A stretch of 25,281 nucleotides of DNA from JALJPB01 sp963933115 (GTDB taxonomy: Bacteria; Pseudomonadota; Gammaproteobacteria; Enterobacterales; Alteromonadaceae), in assembly GCA_963933115.1 (NCBI GenBank), contig CAWVSL010000042.1, positions 1 through 25,281 on the forward strand. Reading direction: 5' to 3'. Positions 7,797 through 16,380 of this stretch are shown one piece after another. Within the stretch, counting starts at the first letter, position 1; the number at the start of each line of letters is the position of its first letter. The position numbers and the translations under genes were made by a program. Below the pieces are notes generated by a model. It searched no databases. It saw only the letters and a program-made list of their open reading frames with translations, and was not told the origin of the DNA.

Positions 7797-8765
7797 ATGC
7801 AACGATTAGCACCTGCTTTACGCGAAGATAATGTTCCGCTTGATCTTATTTTATTAATTAAAACAATATTAGCAGCCACTAAAGAAATTTCTTTCCGCGT
7901 TAGCCAAGCACAATTAGGTGATTTAATGGGCTCCACTTTGGATGAAAACATTCAAGGCGAAGTTCAGAAAAAGCTCGATGTCGTTGCTAACGAATTATTT
8001 AAAGATATTTTATTAGAATCAGGGTTTGTCAAAGCGATCTCTTCTGAAGAAGAAGATACCTCAGTTGCTGGTAATGAACAGGGTAAATATATTGTCTCTT
8101 TTGACCCCCTTGATGGCAGTTCAAATATTGATATCAATTCATTAATTGGTACGATTTTCTCAATTCATAAAGCGCCTGAGGGCATGTCTGCTGACGATCC
8201 TGAGATGTTTAAACAATCGGGTAACAAACAAATATGTGCTGGTTATGTTTTGTATGGTCCATCGACTATGTTAGTAATGACCACTGGCAGCGGCACACAT
8301 TTTTATGTACTAGACCGAACGCATGGCGGTTATTTATTAGTTGAGCGAAATGTGCAAATACCTAGCGATACCCAAGAGTTTGCTGTCAACATGTCAAACC
8401 AACGCTTTTGGCAGCCTGAAATGCAACGCTATATTAACGATTTATTATTAGGTGATACTGGGCCTCGTGCTAAGAATTTTAATATGCGCTGGATTGCTGC
8501 CATGGTCGGTGATGTTCACCGCGTACTATGTCGTGGTGGTCTTTTTACTTACCCCATGGATACCAGTAAACCTGAATTACCTTATAAACTACGCTTAATG
8601 TATGAAGCCAATCCAATGGCTTTTTTAGTCGAACAAGCGGGTGGTTTGTGCGTAACCAGTGAAGGCCGAATTATGGATATCGAACCGACGAGTATCCATC
8701 AACGTGTTGAAGTTATTTTAGGCTCGAAAAATGAAGTGGAAGCCTGTTTGTCTTATTATAAGTAA
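7797..8765 (+). CDS. fbp: fructose-1,6-bisphosphatase, class 1
   Basis: Hydrolyses fructose-1,6-bisphosphate to fructose-6-phosphate, the committed step of gluconeogenesis, with Mg2+ in the cytoplasm. From ATG 7797 the protein has 322 residues, normal for the class 1 family. The reading frame extends upstream to 7716, but those 27 codons overlap the promoter region and do not resemble the family, while 7797 has an AGGT Shine-Dalgarno six bases before it. Metal and phosphate binding residues are visible in SSEEED and in the signature FDPLDGSSN at 102-110. The segment KLRLMYEANPMAFLVEQAGG near the C-terminus (shown here as a family landmark: YEANPMAFLVEQAGG) is also conserved. It is transcribed alone, with a terminator at 8801. 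Confidence 0.96.
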   Translation: MQRLAPALREDNVPLDLILLIKTILAATKEISFRVSQAQLGDLMGSTLDENIQGEVQKKLDVVANELFKDILLESGFVKAISSEEEDTSVAGNEQGKYIVSFDPLDGSSNIDINSLIGTIFSIHKAPEGMSADDPEMFKQSGNKQICAGYVLYGPSTMLVMTTGSGTHFYVLDRTHGGYLLVERNVQIPSDTQEFAVNMSNQRFWQPEMQRYINDLLLGDTGPRAKNFNMRWIAAMVGDVHRVLCRGGLFTYPMDTSKPELPYKLRLMYEANPMAFLVEQAGGLCVTSEGRIMDIEPTSIHQRVEVILGSKNEVEACLSYYK

Positions 8766-8800
8766 GTCAGATTAACCTTTGGGGTGAAATATTGATTATT

Positions 8801-8842
8801 AAAAGCTGTTTATTGATAATAATCAATAAGTGGCTTTTTTTT
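8801..8842 (+). terminator. rho-independent terminator after fbp
   Basis: AAAAGC (8801-8806) pairs with GCTTTT, and TTATTGAT pairs with ATCAATAA around a short AATA loop, joined by G-U wobble pairs; a run of eight T follows. It lies between fbp and ppaC, so the two are separate units. Confidence 0.8.
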
Positions 8843-8905
8843 ACCCTGTATTTCTTGCTAAAATAGCATTAACTAAACTTTACTGTGCCAATAAGAGACT
8901 ATTTC

Positions 8906-9829
8906 ATGCCTAATTATGTTGTCGGACACAAAATTCCCGACTCAGACTCTATCTGTTCAGCTATTGCGCTGTCCTATTTAAAAACCACCTTAGGTGAAGA
9001 AACTCTGCCCGCTCGTTTAGGTGCACTGACGCCTGAAACACTGTTTATTTTAGATAAATTTGGTTTCGAGCAACCTATGCTTAAAACCAGTTATGCCGGT
9101 GATGGTGTTTATATTGTCGATCACAGTGATATTGAACTTGCGCCTGATGATATTGATCAAGCGACTATTTTAGGTATTATCGATCATCATAAATTAGGTG
9201 ACTTAACCACATCGGCCCCCCTTGAAATTTGGGTCCGCCCAGTAGGTTGTACCAATACCATTATTAAGATGATGTATGACTTTTACAATGTTGAAATCCC
9301 TAAAGATATCGCCGGCGCTATGCTCTGCGCTATTTTAAGTGATACCGTTATTTTTAAATCACCCACGTGTACCACCGCTGATATTAAATGTGTTGAAGCC
9401 TTAGCTGAAATTGCCGGTATTGAAGACTTTAAAGAACTAGGCATGGATATGTTTAAAGTAAAGTCAGCCGTTGAAGGTACGCCAATTCGTGAACTGGTCA
9501 AGCGTGACTTTAAAGACTTTAATATGAATGGTCATAAAGTTGGTATCGGTCAACTCGAAGTGATTGATCTAAGCGTTTTTGATGATATTAAACAAGCGTT
9601 CGCTGCCGATATTGCGGCTCTTAAAGTGGAAGGCAAGCGCCACAGCGTATTGTTGCTCTTGACCGATATAATGAAAGAAGGCTCTGAGTTACTTATCGTC
9701 AGCGATAACGATGAACTGACGCTTCAAGCCTATGGCAAAGCGTCAACTAACGGTAAAGTTTGGTTAGAGGGTGTTTTAAGTCGCAAGAAACAAATTGTTC
9801 CTCAACTCCAAGAGGTTTTTGCTCGCTAA
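8906..9829 (+). CDS. ppaC: manganese-dependent inorganic pyrophosphatase, type II
   Basis: Hydrolyses pyrophosphate to two phosphates, pulling biosynthetic reactions forward. This is the DHH-superfamily type II enzyme, unrelated to the usual type I Ppa. From ATG 8906 it has 307 residues, close to the 309 of B. subtilis PpaC, and the metal ligands fall at the expected places: His8, Asp12, Asp14 (GHKIPDSD), Asp72 (VDHSD), His94 in the DHH motif DHHKLGD, and Asp146 (LSDT). The C-terminal DHHA2 domain ends with the substrate-binding SRKKQIVPQL. A GTG at 8885 would add seven residues but leaves no room for the normal N-terminus. A possible -10 TAAAAT is at 8859. Type II enzymes occur in several marine gammaproteobacteria such as Vibrio and Shewanella. 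Confidence 0.95.
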   Translation: MPNYVVGHKIPDSDSICSAIALSYLKTTLGEETLPARLGALTPETLFILDKFGFEQPMLKTSYAGDGVYIVDHSDIELAPDDIDQATILGIIDHHKLGDLTTSAPLEIWVRPVGCTNTIIKMMYDFYNVEIPKDIAGAMLCAILSDTVIFKSPTCTTADIKCVEALAEIAGIEDFKELGMDMFKVKSAVEGTPIRELVKRDFKDFNMNGHKVGIGQLEVIDLSVFDDIKQAFAADIAALKVEGKRHSVLLLLTDIMKEGSELLIVSDNDELTLQAYGKASTNGKVWLEGVLSRKKQIVPQLQEVFAR

Positions 9830-9842
9830 ATGCTAAGATACC

Positions 9843-9890
9843 TTAGTGATAAAAAAACCAGCTCAATAGCTGGTTTTTTATTATCACTAA
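9843..9890. terminator. bidirectional terminator between ppaC and fadA
   Basis: The core AAAAAACCAGCT / AGCTGGTTTTTT with a CAAT loop is flanked by outer complementary arms (TTAGTGATA at the left, TATCACTAA at the right), giving a nearly continuous long stem. A-rich and T-rich flanks let it stop transcription from both sides, ppaC (+) and fadBA (-), which converge here. Confidence 0.88.
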
Positions 9891-9927
9891 CAATGTAAGC
9901 CTTAATTATAATTCATTAAGGTAATAA

Positions 9928-11088
9928 TTAGACTCTCTCGAATACAGTTGCTATACCTTGGCCTAAACCAATACACATAGTGGCTAAACCAAGATTAACG
10001 TCTTGGCCTTCCATTAAGTTAATTAGCGTGCCTGAAATACGAGAACCTGAACACCCTAATGGGTGACCTAAGGCAATTGCCCCACCATTTAAGTTTATCT
10101 GATCCATCTTATCTTCAACTTTTAGTGCTCGGACACAAGAAAGTGCTTGGGCAGCAAAAGCTTCATTAAATTCAAACAACTCAATGTCTTCAATAGACAT
10201 ACCCGCACGCTTTAATGCTTTGTTCGTTGCCGGAACCGGTCCATAACCCATAGTTGAAGGATCGCAACCCGCGACAGCCATACCACGAATTTTAACCCGT
10301 GGGGTTAAACCAAGCTCTTTGGCTTTATCTGCTGACATCACTAACATCGCTGACGCGCCATCAGATAACGCTGAAGAAGTCCCTGCGGTAACGGTGCCAT
10401 TTACCGGGTCAAATACCGGACGCAGCGCAGATAAACCTTCTGCGGTTGTTTCTGGACGAATAACTTCATCGTGCTCAACCAAGATCAAGCCACCATCTGC
10501 ATCATGTCCCTCTGTTGCAACAATTTCATTGTCCCAACGGCCAGTTAATGTCGCTTCATGAGCTTTTTGATGAGAGCGCGCGCCAAAGGCATCTTGCATT
10601 TCACGAGTAATACCATGTTGCTTACCAAGTAATTCAGCGGTTAAGCCCATATTACCTGACGCACGCGAAATGTGTTTGCTGAGTGCGGGATCAAAATCAA
10701 CATCGTACATCATAGGAACATGCCCCATGTGCTCAACACCACCAATAAGGAAGACATCACCTTGACCGGCAATAATACTTGTTGATGCATCATGAAGTGC
10801 TTGCATTGATGAACCACATAAACGGTTAACGGTCACCCCGCCAATAGATTTTGGTAAACCCGCAAGTAACGACGCATTACGCGCAATATTAAAACCTTGC
10901 TCTTTAGTTTGTTTAACACAACCCCAAATAACATCTTCAATATCGTTGGGGTCTAACCCAGGGTTACGCTTTAATATTTGTTCCATTAGGTGTGCTGATA
11001 ATTTTTCTGCGCGGACATTGCGAAAAACGCCTGCTTTTGAACGCCCCATAGGAGTTCGAATACAATCAATAATTACGACTTCTTTCAT
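9928..11088 (-). CDS. fadA: acetyl-CoA C-acyltransferase FadA (3-ketoacyl-CoA thiolase)
   Basis: Beta subunit of the aerobic fatty-acid oxidation complex; cleaves 3-ketoacyl-CoA with CoA to acetyl-CoA and a shortened acyl-CoA. From ATG 11088 it has 386 residues, the usual length. The reading frame opens at 11163, but those 25 codons lie inside fadB and 11088 has a perfect AGGAG at 11096-11100. Thiolase residues are visible: the acylated Cys91 in VNRLCGSS, His342 in GHPLGCSG, and the second catalytic Cys372 in MCIGLGQG. The Shine-Dalgarno of fadA overlaps the fadB stop codon, so the two are tightly coupled in the classic fadBA order. Transcription ends at the bidirectional terminator shared with ppaC. 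Confidence 0.97.
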   Translation of the reverse strand: MKEVVIIDCIRTPMGRSKAGVFRNVRAEKLSAHLMEQILKRNPGLDPNDIEDVIWGCVKQTKEQGFNIARNASLLAGLPKSIGGVTVNRLCGSSMQALHDASTSIIAGQGDVFLIGGVEHMGHVPMMYDVDFDPALSKHISRASGNMGLTAELLGKQHGITREMQDAFGARSHQKAHEATLTGRWDNEIVATEGHDADGGLILVEHDEVIRPETTAEGLSALRPVFDPVNGTVTAGTSSALSDGASAMLVMSADKAKELGLTPRVKIRGMAVAGCDPSTMGYGPVPATNKALKRAGMSIEDIELFEFNEAFAAQALSCVRALKVEDKMDQINLNGGAIALGHPLGCSGSRISGTLINLMEGQDVNLGLATMCIGLGQGIATVFERV

Positions 11089-11098
11089 AATAATTCTC

Positions 11099-13267
11099 CT
11101 AAGCTGTTTTAACGTCAGTAGTGAAGTAAGATTGACCTGTTTTAGCCATATTACGTAAACCATCAGTTACCTGATAAATTTCACCTAAATGGGCATAAGA
11201 GTCAGCCATAGTAATAAAGTTATCTAAACCTAAGGTTTCTAAATAACGAATGGCGCCGCCTCTAAAGGGAGGGAAACCAATACCATAAATTAAGCCCATG
11301 TCAGCTTCAGCGGCAGTATCAACTACCCCTTCTTCTAAACAACGCACCACTTCATTTACCATAGGGATCATTAAACGCGCAATAATTTCGTCGCTGGCAA
11401 CCTCTTTCTTATGCTCACAATTTTTAGCAAATAATTGATAGGCAACGTCGCTTGGTACCTTCATTGGACGACCACGTTTATCTTTAATGTGGTCGTAGAA
11501 ACCTTTACCATTTTTCTGACCAAAACGTTCTTTAGCATACAAAGTACTAACAGGGTCATTGGCTAATTTTTTCATCCGTGTTGGGAAACCTGCTGACATA
11601 ACACCGGTACAATGGTCAGCGGTATCAACACCTACCACATCAAGTAAGTACGCAGGGCCCATAGGCCAACCAAATTGTTTTTCCATTACTTTATCAATGG
11701 CGACAAAGTCGGCGCCTTCAAGCACTAATTGGCTAAAGCCGGCAAAGTATGGAAATAAAACACGGTTAACATAAAAACCAGGACAGTCATTAACTACAAT
11801 CGGTGATTTACCCATTTTAGCGGCATAAGCAACAACAGCAGCAACAGTTTCATTAGAGGTGTCTTTTCCACGAATAACTTCAACTAATGGCATTTTATTG
11901 ACTGGATTAAAGAAATGCATACCACAAAAATTTTCAGGGCGTTTAACACTTTTCGCTAATAAGTCGATTGAAATAGTCGAGGTGTTTGAGGTTAAAATAG
12001 CGTCGTCACTGATCACACGTTCAACTTCGGCTAATACCATCCCTTTAACTTTCGGATTTTCTACTACCGCTTCAACAACAATATCAACATCTTTGACGCT
12101 ATCATAACTAAGCGATGGGGTGATGTTATTTAACACACCCGCCATTTTCTTAGCATTCATTCGGCCACGTTCGACTTGTTTGGTTAATATACCTGCCGCT
12201 GTACTTAAACCTAGGTCTAGTGCTTGATCGTTAATGTCTTTCATTATGATCGGCGTACCTTTATAAGCCGATTGGTAAGCAATACCACCGCCCATAATAC
12301 CCGCACCTAACACCGCGGCCTTATTTATTGCTTTAGTTGCCTGTTTGGTGGCTTTTTTCGCTTTACCTTTCACCACTTGATCGGCCATAAATAAGCCAAT
12401 TTGTGCAGTCGCCGCATCCGTTTTCGCTAATTTAGCAAAACCTGCATTTTCTAAAGCCATAGCGCCAGCACGATCGAGTGTCGAAGCCGCTTCAAGGGTT
12501 TTTACCATAACCATAGGTGCTGGGTAATGTTTACCGGCTTTAGCAGCAATCATGCCTTTACACGTACTGAAAGTCATTATGCTTTCAACAGGGCTCAGCT
12601 TTAATGCTTCTAATTTAGGTTGACGCTTAGCACGCCAATCTAATTTGCCCGCGATGGCTAATTTAAGCATATTAATGGCGGAAGACCTGAGTTTATCAGG
12701 CGCAACAACCGCATCGAGTAAACCGACGGCTAATGCCGCATCGCCTCGATGTGCCTTACCGGTAGACATCCATTCAACCGCATTGTCAGCACCGATAATA
12801 CGAGGAAGACGAACCGTTCCGCCAAAACCAGGCATTAAGCCTAATTTGACTTCGGGTAAACCGATACTTACTGAGGTGTCAGCAATACGATAATCACACA
12901 CTAAGGTCATTTCACAACCGCCACCTAGCGCGATACCATTAATGGCGGCAAGTGTAGGTAATTGAATATCTTCAAAAGAATCAAATACATCAGAAGATTG
13001 TTTAACCCAAGAAACTAACGCTTCTAAAGGTTCATTAAATGAATCTAAAAACTCAGTGATGTCAGCACCAACGATATAACTTGATTTACCTGAGGTAACC
13101 ATAACCCCTTTGGCATCGGTGCAGTTATTTATGGCAGCAACAACCGCGGTATATTCCTCGAAAGTTGCTTGGTCAAATTTATTTACTGATCCCTGAGCAT
13201 CGAACTTAAGTTCAACAATGCCGTCTTCGAGTAATTGGGCTGAAAGGCTTTTGCCTTGATATATCAT
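11099..13267 (-). CDS. fadB: multifunctional fatty-acid oxidation complex subunit alpha FadB
   Basis: Carries enoyl-CoA hydratase, isomerase and L-3-hydroxyacyl-CoA dehydrogenase activities of beta-oxidation. Its 722 residues compare with 729 in E. coli. The N-terminal crotonase domain shows GIALGGGCEMTLVCDYRIAD and LPEVKLGLMPGFGG, which carry the two catalytic glutamates. The central NAD-binding domain begins with AAVLGAGIMGGGIA (about residue 320) and contains CGMHFFNPVNKMPLVEVIRG, and a C-terminal 3HCDH domain follows, with GIGFPPFRGGAIRYLE near the end. ATG 13267 has AAGGAG at a good distance. The stop (TAG at 11101-11099) overlaps the fadA Shine-Dalgarno. A PsrA-like palindrome lies about 170 bp upstream. 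Confidence 0.97.
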   Translation of the reverse strand: MIYQGKSLSAQLLEDGIVELKFDAQGSVNKFDQATFEEYTAVVAAINNCTDAKGVMVTSGKSSYIVGADITEFLDSFNEPLEALVSWVKQSSDVFDSFEDIQLPTLAAINGIALGGGCEMTLVCDYRIADTSVSIGLPEVKLGLMPGFGGTVRLPRIIGADNAVEWMSTGKAHRGDAALAVGLLDAVVAPDKLRSSAINMLKLAIAGKLDWRAKRQPKLEALKLSPVESIMTFSTCKGMIAAKAGKHYPAPMVMVKTLEAASTLDRAGAMALENAGFAKLAKTDAATAQIGLFMADQVVKGKAKKATKQATKAINKAAVLGAGIMGGGIAYQSAYKGTPIIMKDINDQALDLGLSTAAGILTKQVERGRMNAKKMAGVLNNITPSLSYDSVKDVDIVVEAVVENPKVKGMVLAEVERVISDDAILTSNTSTISIDLLAKSVKRPENFCGMHFFNPVNKMPLVEVIRGKDTSNETVAAVVAYAAKMGKSPIVVNDCPGFYVNRVLFPYFAGFSQLVLEGADFVAIDKVMEKQFGWPMGPAYLLDVVGVDTADHCTGVMSAGFPTRMKKLANDPVSTLYAKERFGQKNGKGFYDHIKDKRGRPMKVPSDVAYQLFAKNCEHKKEVASDEIIARLMIPMVNEVVRCLEEGVVDTAAEADMGLIYGIGFPPFRGGAIRYLETLGLDNFITMADSYAHLGEIYQVTDGLRNMAKTGQSYFTTDVKTA

Positions 13268-13640
13268 GCTTTGTCTCCTTCACCTATAAGTGGTGTTGAT
13301 GTATTGATGATTTATTACACTGCTACCCAAAGGGTTCGAGTTACACAGTGTAGATTTTAAAAAAATTCTGGCTACCTAATCATAGCGCATAACTGAGTGA
13401 GTGTGCCTTGAAAGGAAATGAATAGCAAACTTATTTAAACGCTTGTTTGAATCAAGCGTATGAATGTTAATAATTCCCTATTTTATATAAAAATAGTTTG
13501 GTTTTATCTTCTCAAAATTATCACGTAGGGTTGGTGAATAGGGTTAGCTTACAGACCCTGAAATTAGGGAATATAATGCAATAAAACTTACTACCAGGTT
13601 AAATACACCTGAAAATTTATTACTGACAAAGGCGTTTATT
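13268..13640. other. intergenic region upstream of fadB, 373 bp
   Basis: Holds the fadB leader and the PsrA-like palindrome at 13434-13451. Further away are an AT-rich near-palindrome (CTATTTTATATAAAAATAG, about 13478-13496) and the damaged 5' end of the transporter pseudogene: the reading frame of the pseudogene stays open upstream of 13641 back beyond 13572, so decayed N-terminal codons may lie here. A TTCAAA 17 bp from TTGCTA on the minus strand is a poor promoter match for fadB. No gene is seen. Confidence 0.5.
13434..13451. promoter_or_regulatory. PsrA-like operator upstream of fadBA
   Basis: TTTAAACGCTTGTTTGAA is an 18-bp inverted repeat with arms TTtAAAC and GTTTgAA around GCTT. It resembles the (G/C)AAAC-N2-4-GTTT(G/C) consensus known for PsrA, the TetR-family regulator that replaces FadR for fatty-acid degradation genes in many gammaproteobacteria. 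It is about 170 bp before the fadB ATG. A partly overlapping repeat, CGCTTG-N7-CAAGCG (13440-13458), adds to the symmetry. Confidence 0.6.
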
Positions 13641-13947
13641 ATGCCATTAGTTTTTTCTGTTTGGATGGTATTGTTAAATAATTTCGTCATAGATAAAGCC
13701 GACTTTACTGGAGTTGAGATTGGTATTTTACAAAGTTTACGAGAAGTACCAGGATTTTAGCCTTTACCGTTATCTATGTATTAATTTTTATAAAAGATCA
13801 TTACCGGAAGATATTACCTCAAGCGCAGAGGTGAGCTTTTTAATTAATCATATCGGTGCGGGATTTGCGGTATGTTCTTTAGGACTATCGTTGTTGATTC
13901 CAAAAAATCCAACTACGGGTGTAGAACTTCGTTCTCAAGAGTATTAA
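13641..13947 (+). pseudogene. MFS transporter remnant (frameshift plus two internal deletions)
   Basis: A decayed transporter gene. From ATG 13641 the translation starts MPLVFSVWMVLLNNFVID and runs through GVEIGILQSLREVPGF to a TAG at 13758-13760. Restoring one T there (GGATTTTAGCC to GGATTTTTAGCC) lets it continue LAFTVIYVLIFIK, a second membrane helix, as in a family of roughly 400-residue MFS proteins. Near 13797-13805 the sequence jumps to what looks like the last quarter of the same family (LPEDITSSAEVSFLINHI), then skips another 20 or so residues to GAGFAVCSLGLSLLIPKNP and a normal-looking C-terminus ending at 13947. About three quarters of the gene, including most helices, is missing. 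It overlaps the end of the convergent EAL-protein gene by 4 bp. The 77-codon open frame at 13714-13947 is only a chance frame through this wreck. Confidence 0.82.
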
Positions 13948-16121
13948 TTATTAGCGATAAAAACTAAAAATTCATCAAGAGGTAAAGGTCGAGCATAGTA
14001 AAAACCTTGTACTTCATCACAGCCCAGCTCGATTAAACGCTCTTGCTGCTCCAATGTTTCAATACCTTCGGCGATAACTTTTAAATTCATCTGCTTACCA
14101 AGAGTGATAATTGTTTCAGCAATGAATGAATTACCGTCTTGATTGATATCAGTAACGAATGTCCTATCAACTTTTAACCGATCCAGAGGGAATTTTTGCA
14201 AATAACTTAATGAAGAATAACCGGTACCAAAATCATCTAAGGCAATACTTACGCCATGCTCTTTAAGTTTGACTAAAGCATCGATGACAATTTGTGGCTG
14301 ATCCATCAGTATACTTTCGGTAATTTCCAGTTCAAGTTTACTAGGCTCTACCTGATGCAATTGAGTCGCTTGAATAATTTTTTCAACAAAGTCACCACGT
14401 CTAAACTGTGGAATAGAAACATTGACAGAAATACCTACATGATTATAGCCAAGGGCCTCAAGTTTATTAATTTGTACACAAGCTTGGTTAATAACCCAAT
14501 CGCCTATTTCAATAATTAAACCCGAATACTCTGCCAGCGGAATAAACACCGCAGGCGAAATAAATTTCCCATCGGCATTGCGCCAACGTAATAGTGCCTC
14601 AGCACCAATAACGTCTCCTGTAGCTAAATTTAATTGTGGTTGATACCAAAGCTCAAGACGGTTTTTAGAAAAATCTGTTCTTAACTGGCGAATCATTCCT
14701 AAACGCCATAATGTTTCATCTTCCATTTCTTTGCGGTAATAAAAATATGTCTCCTCGGGTGTGTTTTTAGCCAAATTAAGCGCTATATTAATTTGGTTTA
14801 GTACCTTAACACCGCCTATAACGGCATGTTCTTTGGTACAGAAGCCTATACATATATTAATTGGTAATATTTGCTCACCGGCAACAAGCGGTAAGTTAAA
14901 TAACTCACTAATCTTGGCAGAATTTATGGTTTCACTTGGGCCAATAATGCCAAAAACATCGGCGCCAACACGAGCCAGTTGACAGTTACCACTTAATTGC
15001 CCCAAACGCTTGGCGACAGCAACCAATAATTGATTGCCAACTTCTTGCCCTAGACCATCATTGATATCACTAAAGTGGTTAAGGTCGATGAGTGCCGCAA
15101 CACTGTTATTGTTATCACTTTGCGAAAATTCATTAAGGCGATTAACAAATTCTAAACGGTTAGGTAGCTCAGTAAGCCAGCATTGATAGGCGGCATGACT
15201 TAACTTTTGAAATAAATGAACATTTTCATAACCAATAGCGATGTTCATTAAAAACACTTCAATTAATTGTTTATTGGTTTCTGATAATTGTGAATTAATT
15301 TTAAAATAAAGGGCTGCTTGATATTCTCCTCGAGTAAAATACAAAGCAATATCATTGTCAGTAAATTGATTTTTTTTATCTTGAAAACACTTGGTAATTA
15401 ACTGACTTGCTTGTTGGTTTTTCAAGTTATCTAACTTTTCGTTACTTAAAACTGAAGAAAAACCAATTTGACCTAATATATCAAAACTTAAGTCTCCGAC
15501 TGCATCAACTAATCCACTGCCTTTTGAGCAAAACAGACCTGAGACTAAATCATCATCAAAGAGTTGAATGAATTCTGTCAGAACACCTTGGGCATAATCT
15601 TGTATCGAGCCTAATTCTATTACCTCTGAAGAGGCAGAAATGATTTTTTCTAAACCCCGGCGATTTTCATTAACAGCAAAGATTTGTTGGAAAGAGCGAA
15701 TAGCGGTATAAACGGTGGTCATTAATTTACGACGAGTAAGATCTGCTTTAGTTTGATAGTCGTTTATGTCGTAATCTTTAATAACACTTTCTTCGATAGA
15801 ATACTCTAGCTGGTCTGTTCTTAAAACAATACGAATATCTTGTCGACAAAGAGTATCACGAATATATTTAACAACATTTAATCCTGCGGTCTCACTATCC
15901 ATTTCGACATTAACGAACACAAGAACTATGTCTGGATTATCGTTAATAAGTTGGCAAGCATTCTGCTCTGAATAAGCATGAATATATTCTAATCTTCGGT
16001 CAAGGACGATTAAATCAAGAAGTGCACACTCAATAACTGAATGTGTTTCCGGATAATCATCAGCAATGAGGACTTTCCAAGTTTCACTTTTATTATTAGT
16101 AGTAATCTCAGAAGCCCCCAT
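13944..16121 (-). CDS. REC-DUF3369-GGDEF-EAL protein, probable c-di-GMP phosphodiesterase
   Basis: A 725-residue cytoplasmic signalling protein without membrane segments. Domains in order: receiver-like (about 15-140), DUF3369 (about 150-320), GGDEF (about 325-445), EAL (about 470-720). The receiver keeps the acidic pair Asp21-Asp22, Thr102 and a Lys at 125, but the phospho-acceptor position appears to be Asn71 (VFVNVEM, where relatives have LLDVVM). The GGDEF motif is GADVF at 386-390, so a diguanylate cyclase activity is unlikely. The EAL domain looks complete: EAL at 508-510, the Asn in NVSIPQF, Glu in ELEITES, Asp629-Asp630 in DDFGTGYSSL, Lys in LKVIAEG and Glu in EGIETLEQQ. It probably degrades c-di-GMP, with the other domains as sensors. 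No operon partner is adjacent on its strand. Confidence 0.9.
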   Translation of the reverse strand: MGASEITTNNKSETWKVLIADDYPETHSVIECALLDLIVLDRRLEYIHAYSEQNACQLINDNPDIVLVFVNVEMDSETAGLNVVKYIRDTLCRQDIRIVLRTDQLEYSIEESVIKDYDINDYQTKADLTRRKLMTTVYTAIRSFQQIFAVNENRRGLEKIISASSEVIELGSIQDYAQGVLTEFIQLFDDDLVSGLFCSKGSGLVDAVGDLSFDILGQIGFSSVLSNEKLDNLKNQQASQLITKCFQDKKNQFTDNDIALYFTRGEYQAALYFKINSQLSETNKQLIEVFLMNIAIGYENVHLFQKLSHAAYQCWLTELPNRLEFVNRLNEFSQSDNNNSVAALIDLNHFSDINDGLGQEVGNQLLVAVAKRLGQLSGNCQLARVGADVFGIIGPSETINSAKISELFNLPLVAGEQILPINICIGFCTKEHAVIGGVKVLNQINIALNLAKNTPEETYFYYRKEMEDETLWRLGMIRQLRTDFSKNRLELWYQPQLNLATGDVIGAEALLRWRNADGKFISPAVFIPLAEYSGLIIEIGDWVINQACVQINKLEALGYNHVGISVNVSIPQFRRGDFVEKIIQATQLHQVEPSKLELEITESILMDQPQIVIDALVKLKEHGVSIALDDFGTGYSSLSYLQKFPLDRLKVDRTFVTDINQDGNSFIAETIITLGKQMNLKVIAEGIETLEQQERLIELGCDEVQGFYYARPLPLDEFLVFIANN

Positions 16122-16380
16122 AAAATGAAATACCCGATATAACTAGTTTAATTTAGTGTCTGTCTATTTTATTAATACACTTAATGTATAAAAATATTGA
16201 ACAATAAAAGTCGGCCTAAAAGTCATTTAAAATATAATACCCTAATAGATACAATAAGTACTACAACTAATATAACGACTATAATAAATTGATTTCTTTA
16301 TCGACCTGAATATAAAATCGTTTGTTATTTAGTCAGATGAAGACAAAGGTATACTTGAGACTTTATGTCTAACTGTAGCG

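Noticed and set aside
8885..8905. GTG start for the pyrophosphatase
   Set aside because: It adds seven residues before the normal family N-terminus; ATG 8906 gives the metal ligands their expected numbering.
13714..13947. A 77-codon frame that could be called a hypothetical protein
   Set aside because: Its second half matches the end of an MFS transporter and its first half is the wrong frame of the same remnant, so it is part of a pseudogene.
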